Shown here piece after piece: positions 1 through 8,512 of a stretch of 64,000 nt of DNA; within the stretch, counting starts at the first letter, position 1; each line of letters begins with the position of its first letter. Under the pieces are notes generated by a model. The model saw only the letters and a list, made by a program, of their open reading frames with translations, was not told the DNA's origin and searched no databases. This stretch comes from Anaerococcus marasmi (lineage in GTDB: Bacteria > Bacillota > Clostridia > Tissierellales > Peptoniphilaceae). The position numbers and the translations under genes are program-made. Location: contig NZ_OLMF01000004.1 of assembly GCF_900290195.1 (NCBI RefSeq), positions 1,415,501 to 1,479,500 of the forward strand, written 5' to 3'.

Positions 1-802
1 TTGTTTCTTCTTTAGCATTGTCCATTACCTTTTGGTTAACTTGGAATGGGTGAAGTTGTTCGATTCTATCAGCCCAAACATCTTCTGGTTCTCCCATTGA
101 TACCCAAATATCTGTGTATATTACATCAGCATCCTTTGTGCTTGCCATTACATCTTCGCTAAATTCAACTTTTGTTCCGTGTTTTTTAGCAAATTCTCTA
201 GCTAGTTCTTGAACATCTTCTTCTGGCCATAGGTCTTTTGGTCCACAACCGATGAAGTTGATACCAAGTTTTGCACAAGTTACTGCTAGGGAGTTACCCA
301 TGTTGTTTCTGCAATCGCCCATATATACAAAGTTTAGACCACGAAGGCGTCCAAAGTTTTCTTTGATTGTAAGCATATCTGCTATCATTTGAGTTGGGTG
401 CCATTTATCTGTTAGACCGTTCCATACTGGAACTCCTGCATTATCAGCTAACTCTTCTACTAAATCTTGTCTAAATCCTCTATATTCAATACCATCGTAG
501 AATCTACCTAAAACTTTTGCAGTATCAGCTATTGATTCTTTCTTACCCATTTGGCTTGAACCTGGATCTAGATATGTTACTCCCATACCAAGGTCCATGC
601 CTGCAACTTCGAATGAACATCTTGTTCTTGTTGATGTTTTCTCAAATAGTAGGACTATGTTTTTACCTTGGAGGTAATTATGTGGTGTCCCTGTTAGTTT
701 CAAGTTTTTGAATTGTTCTGATAGTTTTATTAAGTATAAAACTTCATCTTCTGTAAAATCTTTAATAGCTAATAAATTGCGTCCTCTTAAGTTAACTCCC
801 AT
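1..802 (-). CDS. arcB: Ornithine carbamoyltransferase, 3' end outside the window
   Basis: Interconverts ornithine plus carbamoyl phosphate and citrulline plus phosphate; in the arginine deiminase pathway it runs towards ornithine. I translated 267 codons from an ATG at 802 behind an AAGGAG-type site. Visible motifs are STRTR (carbamoyl-phosphate binding) near residue 57, HPTQ in the middle, and DIWVSMGE, the SMG ornithine loop. The frame is open to the window edge, so only the last part of the protein is missing. It lies 23 bp downstream of clpB in an operon with carbamate kinase, which favours the catabolic enzyme (arcB) over biosynthetic argF. Arginine deiminase is not in the window. Confidence 0.9.
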   Translation of the reverse strand, partial: MGVNLRGRNLLAIKDFTEDEVLYLIKLSEQFKNLKLTGTPHNYLQGKNIVLLFEKTSTRTRCSFEVAGMDLGMGVTYLDPGSSQMGKKESIADTAKVLGRFYDGIEYRGFRQDLVEELADNAGVPVWNGLTDKWHPTQMIADMLTIKENFGRLRGLNFVYMGDCRNNMGNSLAVTCAKLGINFIGCGPKDLWPEEDVQELAREFAKKHGTKVEFSEDVMASTKDADVIYTDIWVSMGEPEDVWADRIEQLHPFQVNQKVMDNAKEET

Positions 803-825
803 TTTAATCTCCTTATTTTTTTATT

Positions 826-3330
826 TTACATAATGCTAAAGGAAAACTTATCATCCTCTAACATAATTGTAAGCACGTTTGTACTATCCAAGTCATCTTG
901 TAAGATTTTTCTAGAAACCATGGTTACAATCTTATCATCAACCACTCTTCTAATCTCTCTAGCCCCAAATTCTTCATAATCTGAGAGGTCTACTATTTTC
1001 TCGATGACTTCATTTGTGTAGGCAAAGTTTACTCCGATTTCCCCAAAATCATTTTTAACTTCTTCTAAGTAAATCTTTGTGATTTCCATAAGATCTTTAT
1101 AAGATAAGGTATTAAACTTAACTATTGCATCAAGCCTATTTATAAATTCAGGCTTAAAGTATTGGTAAAGTTCATGCTTATATAGATCGCTATCATCTTC
1201 CTTGGCCAATATATTAGATGTCAAAATTATAATAGTATTGGTAAAGTCTATGGTTATGCCTCTATTATCAGTCAGCCTTCCCTCATCGAGTATTTGAAGA
1301 AGAATATCAAAAATCTGCTTGTTAGCCTTTTCTATCTCATCAAATAGAATTACCGAATAAGGATTGATCCTCACTTTTTCAGTAAGCTGGCCGCCTTCTT
1401 CATAACCGACAAAGCCTGGAGGAGCTCCAATAAACTTAGTTGTGGAATTTGAATCCATATACTCACTCATGTCAAATCTTATCAGGCTTTCTTCCCCTTC
1501 GTAGAGGGTATCTGCCAGAACCTTTGCCAAATAGGTCTTACCAAGTCCTGTATTTCCTGTAAAAAGAAATGTCCCTATTGGCTTGTGCCTATTTTTCATG
1601 CCAACAGCCGTTCTTATTATAGCATTTGATATCTTTTCTACAGCTTCTTGTTGGCCTATTACTTTTTCACCCAGAGCCTTGTCTATATTTAGGATTTTCT
1701 CCTTCCTATCTTGATTCAAATCCTCGACAGGAATTTTAGTTATCCTAGATATCAAAGTTTTGATATGACTTTCTTCAAGTTTTTCTATTTTGACAAATTC
1801 ATATTTCTTATCTAGGTAGGATTTCTCTTCCTTTTTAAGCTCCGGTAGTTTTACTTTGGTGATTTTAGTATATTCTTCGAATTTATCTTCGTTTAATAAT
1901 CTTTTTTTGATAAACTCAAGCTCTCTTATATCGCTTCTTATCCTTCTTAGATCTTTTATATCTTCTGTTTCTTCTTGTTTTATTTCTAGATCTTTGTCGT
2001 AAAGCTTCTTTAGCTCATTTAACTTATTTTTCTTCTTATCATTATCTTCAAGCTGTAGGCTTTCTTCCAATTCTAGAATATCTTCTCTTAAATCATCAAG
2101 TATATCCGGCGTATTTTCAAGCTTGTTTTTAAGCATAGAGGCTGCCTCATCCATAAGGTCTATCGCCTTATCGGGTAGTTTTCTATCGGTAATATACCTA
2201 TCCGATAAGTCAACACAAGCCCTTATCGCGCTATCTGTTATTATCAGATTGTGGAAGTTCTCGTAGTTAGTCTTTATTCCACGAAGAATATCATAAGACT
2301 CCTCGATACTTGGCTCCTTTATCAAAACCTTCTGGAAACGACGTTCTAGCGCTCCGTCTTTTTCTATATGAGATCTGTATTCAGCAACAGTTGTCGCTCC
2401 TATTATAGTTATTTCTCCTCTGGATAGCTTTGGTTTTATGATATTTGAAATATCAATTCCACCAGACGAAGATCCAGCTCCAACTATGGTGTGAATCTCA
2501 TCAATAAATAGGATGATTTTTCCTTCAAAGGAGGTTACCATATCCATCAAATCTTTAACTCTTGATTCAAATTCACCTCTTAAACCAGTACCAGCCAGTA
2601 CACTTGATATATTTAGTGAAAATATTATCTTATCTTTTAGAAAATCAACCACATCTCCTTGGGCAATCTTTAGGGCTAATCCCTCTACAACTGCAGATTT
2701 ACCAACTCCAGGCTCGCCTATTAGGATAGGGTTATTTTTTATCCTTCTTGTTAGAATTTCAGATAATCTATCTACTTCATCATCCATCCCTATTACAGGA
2801 TCAATTTTACCTTCTTTAGCTCTTTTAGTAAGGTCTATCCCATATTTATCTATGAGATCTCCTATTTTCTCGCTAAATCGCTCGCTGGTTTCTACTTCTT
2901 TTTCTTTATTTACAAGATATTGTTCACACTTTTCATGCCTTAGGCCAACTTTTTCTAGGATATGTTTGCTAGTAGTCTTGCCTAAATCAAAGAAAGCTAG
3001 AAATAGATGGCTTGTAGTTATCTTCTCAGCATATCTTTTCTTGGCATTTTCTTTGGCAAGTAGCAAGGCACGCTGGTAATCTCTTGAAAAATAAAGCTTA
3101 CTAAGTCCATCATTGGACCTTAATTTTCCTATAGCTTTTGTTATTTCATCAGCTAAGTTATCTTTATCTACAGAAAACTCTTCAAGCATTGTATCTAGGA
3201 CGTGGTTTTCTTGATCTGTTATAGACTTTAGCAGATGAAGGTCTGTTACTTCTTGATTTTTATTGAGGAGGGCGAGGTTTCTGGCTTCCTTAATCGCCAT
3301 TGATGCCTTTAGTGAATATATATCTTTCAT
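826..3330 (-). CDS. clpB: ClpB-type AAA+ disaggregase
   Basis: ATP-dependent protein disaggregase of 834 residues. It has a Clp N domain (about 1-145), AAA-1 with Walker A GEPGVGKS near 205 and Walker B IILFIDEIH, a long coiled-coil M domain (about 400-530), and AAA-2 with Walker A GNTGLGKT, pore loop GFVGYEEGGQ and Walker B VILFDEIEK. The roughly 130-residue M domain, and the lack of the hydrophobic LGF/IGF tripeptide that docks ClpP between AAA-2 sensor 1 and PEFINR, indicate ClpB rather than ClpC. Walker A of AAA-2 has N where P is usual. An AAGGAGGG site precedes the ATG. It sits between arcC and arcB, an odd place for a chaperone; no CIRCE-like repeat was noticed upstream of it. Confidence 0.88.
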   Translation of the reverse strand: MKDIYSLKASMAIKEARNLALLNKNQEVTDLHLLKSITDQENHVLDTMLEEFSVDKDNLADEITKAIGKLRSNDGLSKLYFSRDYQRALLLAKENAKKRYAEKITTSHLFLAFFDLGKTTSKHILEKVGLRHEKCEQYLVNKEKEVETSERFSEKIGDLIDKYGIDLTKRAKEGKIDPVIGMDDEVDRLSEILTRRIKNNPILIGEPGVGKSAVVEGLALKIAQGDVVDFLKDKIIFSLNISSVLAGTGLRGEFESRVKDLMDMVTSFEGKIILFIDEIHTIVGAGSSSGGIDISNIIKPKLSRGEITIIGATTVAEYRSHIEKDGALERRFQKVLIKEPSIEESYDILRGIKTNYENFHNLIITDSAIRACVDLSDRYITDRKLPDKAIDLMDEAASMLKNKLENTPDILDDLREDILELEESLQLEDNDKKKNKLNELKKLYDKDLEIKQEETEDIKDLRRIRSDIRELEFIKKRLLNEDKFEEYTKITKVKLPELKKEEKSYLDKKYEFVKIEKLEESHIKTLISRITKIPVEDLNQDRKEKILNIDKALGEKVIGQQEAVEKISNAIIRTAVGMKNRHKPIGTFLFTGNTGLGKTYLAKVLADTLYEGEESLIRFDMSEYMDSNSTTKFIGAPPGFVGYEEGGQLTEKVRINPYSVILFDEIEKANKQIFDILLQILDEGRLTDNRGITIDFTNTIIILTSNILAKEDDSDLYKHELYQYFKPEFINRLDAIVKFNTLSYKDLMEITKIYLEEVKNDFGEIGVNFAYTNEVIEKIVDLSDYEEFGAREIRRVVDDKIVTMVSRKILQDDLDSTNVLTIMLEDDKFSFSIM

Positions 3331-3347
3331 TGACCCTCCTTATATTT

Positions 3348-4280
3348 TTACTTAACTATTTTTGTTCCTACTTTTCCTTCTAATCCATCCAAAGCTTTGT
3401 CTAGTGAAGTTATTATTGCTTCACCTTCTGGATTTTCTTCTAAGAACTTAAGACAAGCTTCTATTTTTGGTAACATAGAGCCCTTAGCGAATTGTCCTTC
3501 TTCTATATATTTCTTGGCTTCAGCTACGCTAATTTCTCTAAGTTCCTCTTGGTTTTCCTTGCCGAAATTGATATATACACTATCAACTGCAGTTAGGATT
3601 AAAAGTTTATCTGCATTTATATCTGCTGATATTTTACTTGCAACAAAATCTTTATCAATTACAGCATCTACTCCAACGATAGTACCATCTTCATCAAAGA
3701 CTGGAATTCCACCACCGCCGCCTGTAATTACAGCTGTATTATTTTCTAGTAAAGTTTTTAGGGTTTCTATTTCCTTTAACCTAACTGGCTTTGGACTTGC
3801 AACTACTCTTCTATAGCCTCTACCTGCATCTTCTTTGAAAGTATAACCGTCTTCTTTCTCAATTCTTTCTGCTTCTTCTTTGCTATAGAATGTTCCTATT
3901 GGCTTAGTTGGATCTTTAAAGGCAGGATCGTTTTTGTCAACTTCTACTTGGCTTATTATTGTTACAACCTTCTTGTCGATTTCTCTTTTCTCAACCTCAT
4001 TTTCAATTGCTTGTTGAAGGTGATAGCCTATATAACCTTGGCTTAGAGCAACACATTCTACCAAAGGAAATTCTGGTATACTTGTATCGATCTCACTTGC
4101 CTTAGATAATCCTAAGTTTATTACACCAACTTGTGGTCCATTTCCGTGAACTATGGCTACATTTTCATAATTTTCTATAATATCTGCCAAGGCCTTAGAA
4201 GATCCCTTAACTGCCTCTAATTGTTCTTTTGGGCTATTGCCTAGGGCGTTTCCACCCAATGCTACTACTATTTTCTTCAT
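3348..4280 (-). CDS. arcC: Carbamate kinase
   Basis: Transfers phosphate from carbamoyl phosphate to ADP, giving ATP, CO2 and ammonia: the energy-yielding last step of arginine or citrulline fermentation. The 310-residue length is normal. The amino-acid-kinase start VVALGGNALG, the VHGNGPQVG segment near residue 45 and the glycine-rich ITGGGGGIPV segment near 205 are the family's nucleotide and substrate loops. It is followed by clpB after 17 bp and preceded by the AGCS symporter gene after 41 bp, so all four genes probably share one transcript. The first ATG is used, with an AAGGAC-like site upstream. Confidence 0.95.
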   Translation of the reverse strand: MKKIVVALGGNALGNSPKEQLEAVKGSSKALADIIENYENVAIVHGNGPQVGVINLGLSKASEIDTSIPEFPLVECVALSQGYIGYHLQQAIENEVEKREIDKKVVTIISQVEVDKNDPAFKDPTKPIGTFYSKEEAERIEKEDGYTFKEDAGRGYRRVVASPKPVRLKEIETLKTLLENNTAVITGGGGGIPVFDEDGTIVGVDAVIDKDFVASKISADINADKLLILTAVDSVYINFGKENQEELREISVAEAKKYIEEGQFAKGSMLPKIEACLKFLEENPEGEAIITSLDKALDGLEGKVGTKIVK

Positions 4281-4321
4281 CTATCGTCCTTTCTCAAAAT
4301 GATGGTTTGTATAAATACGTT

Positions 4322-5734
4322 CTATTTCTTATTTTTTTGATCTAGTTTGTAATAATTATCCCCATCAAAGAATTCTTTCTTGATATCTTTTATCTCTCCG
4401 CTCATGGCGATTAATCCAATCATATTAGGTATTACTACAAGTCCTAATGTAAAGTCTAAGAATACTCCAGCCTTTTCGAAAGACACAAATATACCAAGAA
4501 GAATCATAAGTGATGCTACAACTCTCATTATCTTACCAACCTTAGTACCAAATAGATATTCAGCTTGTTTTTCACAATAAAATACTATTACTATAATTGT
4601 TGATAATACAAATAAGAATAAGCTTATTGATATTACTATAGATCCCGCTTGACCAAACATTGTGTTAAATGCTCTTTCAACTGCTACTGGTGCTAGTTGG
4701 TCGCTTTCTGCTTGGCTTAGACCTGGTTGCCATACTCCTGATAATAAAACAACAAGGGCTGATATTGTACATACTACAATTGTATCTGCAAATACTTCAA
4801 ATACTCCCCACATACCTTGTCTAGCTGGATGATCTGTGGTAGCTGCAGCATGACCATATCCTGCAGAACCCATACCAGCTTCATTAGAATATACACCACG
4901 AGCAACACCCATAGATATTACCTTAGATAAAGCAGCTCCACCAACTCCTCCAGCAACTGCTTTAGGATTGAAGGCGCCTTTAAAAATATATCCAAGAACT
5001 CTTGGTACATCACCTATGTGCATAATAATTATGATTATACCAAAAAGGATGTATAGGGCTGCCATGATTGGAACTAGTTTTTCTGTAACTCTACCAATTT
5101 GTTTTACTCCACCAAAGACTACAATTGAAACGATTATAAAAATAACTATTATAGCAATTGTTTTGATAATGTTTTCGTTTAAGTTAGTTGCAGCAAATAC
5201 ATTTTCAACAGGACCTGCTGCTGATAGAGTTTGAAGAGTAATTGATGGAAGGATTTCAATCATAAAGAAGAAAGCTGCCAAGGCTCCCATAGCCTTACCA
5301 AGACCACCCTTTAGTCCGTTCTTTAACATATAAGAACATCCACCAACGAAATCTCCATCTTCATTCTTCTCCCTATATTTGATAGATAGGGCAACTTCCG
5401 CAAACTTTGTTCCTTGTCCAATAATTGCAGCCATCCACATCCAGAATATAGCTCCAGGACCTGCTGCAAATATTATAGTTGGAACTACAACTATGTTTGC
5501 TGCTCCAATAGATGAAGCAAGAGCTGTGGTCATGGCTTGAAAGGCTGATACTGTACCAGATCCTTCTGCATCTTTAGAAAACATCTTTCCAAAAGTTTGT
5601 CTCATGATATATGGGAAATATTTTAATTGGATAAATCCAGTTTTAATATTAATAATTAGCCCACCACCCATAACTAGGGCAAGCAGTGGCCATCCCCATA
5701 GCCATTCCGTAAATGATTTTATAATTTCTAGCAT
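4322..5734 (-). CDS. AGCS-family sodium/alanine-glycine type amino-acid symporter
   Basis: Integral membrane cation:amino-acid symporter of 470 residues, a normal length for the alanine/glycine:cation symporter family (AlsT/AgcS type). The segment SAFQAMTTALASSIGAANIV near residue 65 is the family's substrate and sodium binding core, and GVARGVYSNEAGMGSAGYGHAAA near 280 is its other signature stretch. Many hydrophobic helices cover the protein. It is the first gene of the carbamate kinase-clpB-arcB operon. Substrate cannot be read from the sequence. In this context it may import a fermented amino acid, since the usual arginine/ornithine antiporter is not seen. The ATG at 5734 has an AAGGAG site seven bases upstream. 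Confidence 0.9.
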   Translation of the reverse strand: MLEIIKSFTEWLWGWPLLALVMGGGLIINIKTGFIQLKYFPYIMRQTFGKMFSKDAEGSGTVSAFQAMTTALASSIGAANIVVVPTIIFAAGPGAIFWMWMAAIIGQGTKFAEVALSIKYREKNEDGDFVGGCSYMLKNGLKGGLGKAMGALAAFFFMIEILPSITLQTLSAAGPVENVFAATNLNENIIKTIAIIVIFIIVSIVVFGGVKQIGRVTEKLVPIMAALYILFGIIIIIMHIGDVPRVLGYIFKGAFNPKAVAGGVGGAALSKVISMGVARGVYSNEAGMGSAGYGHAAATTDHPARQGMWGVFEVFADTIVVCTISALVVLLSGVWQPGLSQAESDQLAPVAVERAFNTMFGQAGSIVISISLFLFVLSTIIVIVFYCEKQAEYLFGTKVGKIMRVVASLMILLGIFVSFEKAGVFLDFTLGLVVIPNMIGLIAMSGEIKDIKKEFFDGDNYYKLDQKNKK

Positions 5735-5820
5735 AATTTACTCCTTGTAGAAAATCACAACAAACCACCATCTTTTTTAATATTATCTAAAGAAGATGTA
5801 AACTTTAAATAATATAGGCT

Positions 5821-5847
5821 ATCTAGGAATTGTTTTCTCTCCTAGAT
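5821..5847 (-). promoter_or_regulatory. Hairpin in the symporter leader, unassigned
   Basis: The 352-bp space between the divergent symporter and AraC-type genes holds no gene. About 90 bases upstream of the symporter start there is a perfect 8-bp stem, ATCTAGGA/TCCTAGAT, with an 11-base loop. A -10-like TATAAT on the minus strand lies at 5952-5957, which would give a leader of about 210 nt. I compared it with the lysine, glycine, SAM and T-box consensus patterns and found no convincing match. Confidence 0.4.
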
Positions 5848-5978
5848 TTAGGCAAGAAATCTTTCATATTTCATAAAAGATAACTCCTCCTAGCAACCTC
5901 TCTCTATCATTTACCCATAATAAGGAGGCTTACTACTGTGACCTTGTAATTATTATATAAAAGAAATCGTTTTTATAT

Positions 5979-6025
5979 AAGACAAATACATATTTTATTT
6001 TTGTAAATAGAAATATATTTGTCTT
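5979..6025. promoter_or_regulatory. Inverted repeat between divergent promoters, candidate AraC-type operator
   Basis: Two perfect 10-bp inverted arms, AAGACAAATA at 5979-5988 and TATTTGTCTT at 6016-6025, are separated by 27 bp. They lie between the minus-strand -10 (5952-5957) of the symporter operon and a plus-strand TATAAT (6044-6049) of the regulator gene. The position suggests an operator for the adjacent regulator acting on both promoters; that is inference. Confidence 0.5.
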
Positions 6026-6086
6026 GATATTTAATCTTTGTGATATAATTGTTATATAAAATGTCAGGAAAAAAGAAAAAGAGGAG

Positions 6087-7325
6087 ATGATTCATATAAC
6101 TAAAAAAACAAATATCCAAGATGAGTCTACTTATTTTGAAACTAATAAAAATAAACTTCCCCTAATAGACTTAGCTAGCGAGGTATTCACTGAAAAGACA
6201 GAGCCACTCCTTCATACAAATGCAAGGTTTTGGATTGTAAAAAAAGGATCTGCCCTTGTAAACATCCAAGGAGAAGATATAGAGATTAAAAAAGGATCTA
6301 TGGTAGGAATCCTTCCTTGGTATTATACTCAGATAAAGGAAGTAACCGAAGATCTTCTGATGGATGTAGTTGTTTACGATTTGGACTTTGTAAATATCCT
6401 CTTTAAAAGAACTAACGATTTATTTATGAAAGACTACTCCCTAAGCAAGTTAGTTTCTGACAATATTTATGTCACTCTTTCTAGCAACGAAGAAGAGGAA
6501 GTATTAGCTATCCTTGATAAACTCAAATATGAACTTGCCAAGTACAAACAAGGCGACAAGTTTTCTAACCATATGATTTTTATAAAGCTTATGGAAATCG
6601 TCGTGATTTTTGAGAAAAATATAGATTATCCTAGTAAAAAAAAACTAAAAAATAAACACGATATCGAAATATTTCACTATATTTACTCTAATTTAAATGA
6701 AAATATCAACCTTAAAAATATATCTGAGAATTTTTATCTAAGCCAGTCTCAAATCAGCAAATATATCAAGGAAACTACAGGTCTAAGCTTTAGCTCGCTT
6801 GCATCCATGATGAAACTCATTAAGCTAATGGGCTATCTAAACTTTTCGCAAATGAACCTAGAAGAGCTTTCCGTTGTATTAGGTTTCAAGGATCCATCTC
6901 ACCTCTCCAAGTTTTTTAAGGCGAAGCTTGGTATAAATACCAGCGAATTTAAAAATAAAACTAATAGTCACTCTAGAAAAGTAATAGATTTAGGTAAAAT
7001 GGAAGAAATAACTTCATATCTGTTTAAGTACTATTATACAGATTTAAAAATTGAAGATTTGTCCATAAAATTTAGACTAAATCCAACAGAGATAAACAAC
7101 TCTTTTGATTTTTACCTAGATAAGTCTTTTGATTCCTACTTAACTTATGTAAGGATTGTAAATGCAGCCAAAATACTTCTAATAAAAGATGACACGGTAA
7201 CAGATATAGCCTATACTGTTGGTTTTAACACAACTAAGACCTTTAATAGAAATTTTAAGAAAATATACGGAATAAACCCCAGCGATTTTAGAAAGAAATT
7301 AATCTATCAAACAGAAATCCTATAA
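6087..7325 (+). CDS. AraC-family regulator with two HTH_AraC units
   Basis: DNA-binding transcriptional regulator of 412 residues. Residues about 40-110 look like a cupin-type sensory domain. Two AraC-type double-HTH units follow, one at about 192-290 (NLKNISENFYLSQSQISKYI, then LSVVLGFKDPSHLSKFFKAKLG) and one at about 308-405 (IEDLSIKFRLNPTEINNSF, then VTDIAYTVGFNTTKTFNRNFKKIYGINPSDFR). The second has the more typical C-terminal signature. One such unit is the norm, and the total length is correspondingly larger than the usual roughly 300. It is divergent from the symporter-arcC operon and upstream of the TIGR00300 pair, so it probably controls amino-acid catabolism. GAGGAG directly abuts the ATG, which is unusually close, so the true start is slightly uncertain. 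Confidence 0.85.
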   Translation: MIHITKKTNIQDESTYFETNKNKLPLIDLASEVFTEKTEPLLHTNARFWIVKKGSALVNIQGEDIEIKKGSMVGILPWYYTQIKEVTEDLLMDVVVYDLDFVNILFKRTNDLFMKDYSLSKLVSDNIYVTLSSNEEEEVLAILDKLKYELAKYKQGDKFSNHMIFIKLMEIVVIFEKNIDYPSKKKLKNKHDIEIFHYIYSNLNENINLKNISENFYLSQSQISKYIKETTGLSFSSLASMMKLIKLMGYLNFSQMNLEELSVVLGFKDPSHLSKFFKAKLGINTSEFKNKTNSHSRKVIDLGKMEEITSYLFKYYYTDLKIEDLSIKFRLNPTEINNSFDFYLDKSFDSYLTYVRIVNAAKILLIKDDTVTDIAYTVGFNTTKTFNRNFKKIYGINPSDFRKKLIYQTEIL

Positions 7326-7360
7326 AACACAAATTTCAAATATAAGTATAAAGCTATACA

Positions 7361-7389
7361 AAAAACCCACCTCGAAAGGTGGATTTTTT
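7361..7389. terminator. Bidirectional terminator between convergent genes
   Basis: The stem CCACCT/AGGTGG (7367-7372 and 7377-7382) has a four-base CGAA loop, with T-runs on both sides (TTTTTT on plus, AAAAA before the stem for the minus strand). It can serve both the AraC-type gene and the convergent TIGR00300 pair. Confidence 0.85.
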
Positions 7390-7405
7390 GTATATTATAT
7401 GCTTT

Positions 7406-8512
7406 TTATTTTTGATTTAAATTTCTGTCAATATTTTTGACGAAGTCTTGTGAGTTTGTAACCATTGTTTTTGCAGTTAATGTTCCCCTGTCTGATAGTT
7501 TATTAACAGCGAATTCTTGGATATCAACTGTATACATGAATACTGGTCTTATTTCTCCATTAATTTCATTGTATGATGGAGTCATATTACCTGTAGCAAT
7601 CGTAAATAGGATTGCTGATGACATGATTACTGTTGATGATTTTTTGATGTTTCTTCTCATCTCATCTTGGGCTTCGTATACATTGTTATAAGTGTCATTA
7701 AATGTATATCTATCTCTAATTGTTCCAGCTATTACTAGGTTTACATTATTTCTAATTGCAGCTGCAACAAATCCTGTTTCTATACCTTCTTTTTCTACAT
7801 ATTCTTTGATAGAACCGTATTCGTTTACTCTGTTGATTACTTCATAGAAGTTTTCTCTTGTATTTTGGCTATTTAGATATTCTTCTTGGCCTTCTACTGT
7901 ATTAAACTTAGCTCTTTCAAGGTCATAAGCAACAGCTGCCGTACCGCAGAAGATTGCATTTGCATATCCGTTTTCTACAAGTCTAGCCAGAGCATCATCA
8001 CTTTCTTCATCGAGAGATGTCGCTGTACCAAGTACCCAAGTTACATAACCATTGTTTTCTTTTTCGTATTTTAAAACTTCATATAGTTCATCGTAATCTT
8101 TAGAAAAGGCTGTTTCTCTTGATCTTCCTTCTCTAAATCCAAACGTTGCTTCTTCTTTGCTAGATTTATCTACGAAACCTTCTGTATAAACATAGATTCC
8201 TTCAGATCCATCTTCTTTACGTCCAACAACGACTTTGTCACCTTTTTTAAGGTTTCTAAATTCTACAACATCAACTCTTTCATTTCCTGGTTCATCTATT
8301 GCTACTGCAACAGTATCCATTCTAGATTGAAGGGCTAGTACCCATTTATCATTTATCTTGAAATATTCTGGGAAAACTGATAGAGCGTGATAACCTTCTG
8401 GGCTTATTCCGTCTTCTTCTACTTCTACAAGTTTAGCATTTGGAAATTTATCAAATTTCTCATCAAATTCTTTAGGGAAGTATTTTGGCATTTCAAATTT
8501 ATAGTCCATCAT
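7406..8512 (-). CDS. Divergent TIGR00300-family protein (ornithine cyclodeaminase-like, second copy)
   Basis: Protein of 368 residues aligning along its length with the upstream gene product; both belong to the TIGR00300 (LOR/SDH-like) family whose characterised members convert ornithine to proline and ammonia. Motifs conserved in copy 1 are changed here: LGPAVV becomes LGTATS (161-166), GGNAMATHDLE becomes CGTAAVAYDLE (189-199), and GSIRDDGPLP becomes GTIRDRYTFN (263-272). The fold-defining residues around them are kept and the gene shows no decay. It starts immediately after the stop codon of copy 1, with its GAGGAG site inside the end of that gene, so the two are translated together. A non-catalytic or differently specific partner subunit is the likely reading. 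Confidence 0.75.
   Translation of the reverse strand: MMDYKFEMPKYFPKEFDEKFDKFPNAKLVEVEEDGISPEGYHALSVFPEYFKINDKWVLALQSRMDTVAVAIDEPGNERVDVVEFRNLKKGDKVVVGRKEDGSEGIYVYTEGFVDKSSKEEATFGFREGRSRETAFSKDYDELYEVLKYEKENNGYVTWVLGTATSLDEESDDALARLVENGYANAIFCGTAAVAYDLERAKFNTVEGQEEYLNSQNTRENFYEVINRVNEYGSIKEYVEKEGIETGFVAAAIRNNVNLVIAGTIRDRYTFNDTYNNVYEAQDEMRRNIKKSSTVIMSSAILFTIATGNMTPSYNEINGEIRPVFMYTVDIQEFAVNKLSDRGTLTAKTMVTNSQDFVKNIDRNLNQK

Noticed and set aside
1-802. Possible frameshift in the ornithine carbamoyltransferase gene
   Set aside because: Re-reading the frame from the ATG at 802 gave an uninterrupted protein with all family motifs to the window edge.
2513-3079. Open frame of 188 codons opposite clpB
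   Set aside because: It is the complement of conserved clpB coding sequence, has no ribosome binding site and a serine/leucine-rich composition typical of antisense frames.
5735-5960. Lysine, SAM, glycine or T-box riboswitch in the symporter leader
   Set aside because: Short resemblances (for example GATAGAGAGAGG) exist, but the conserved cores of these classes are not present.
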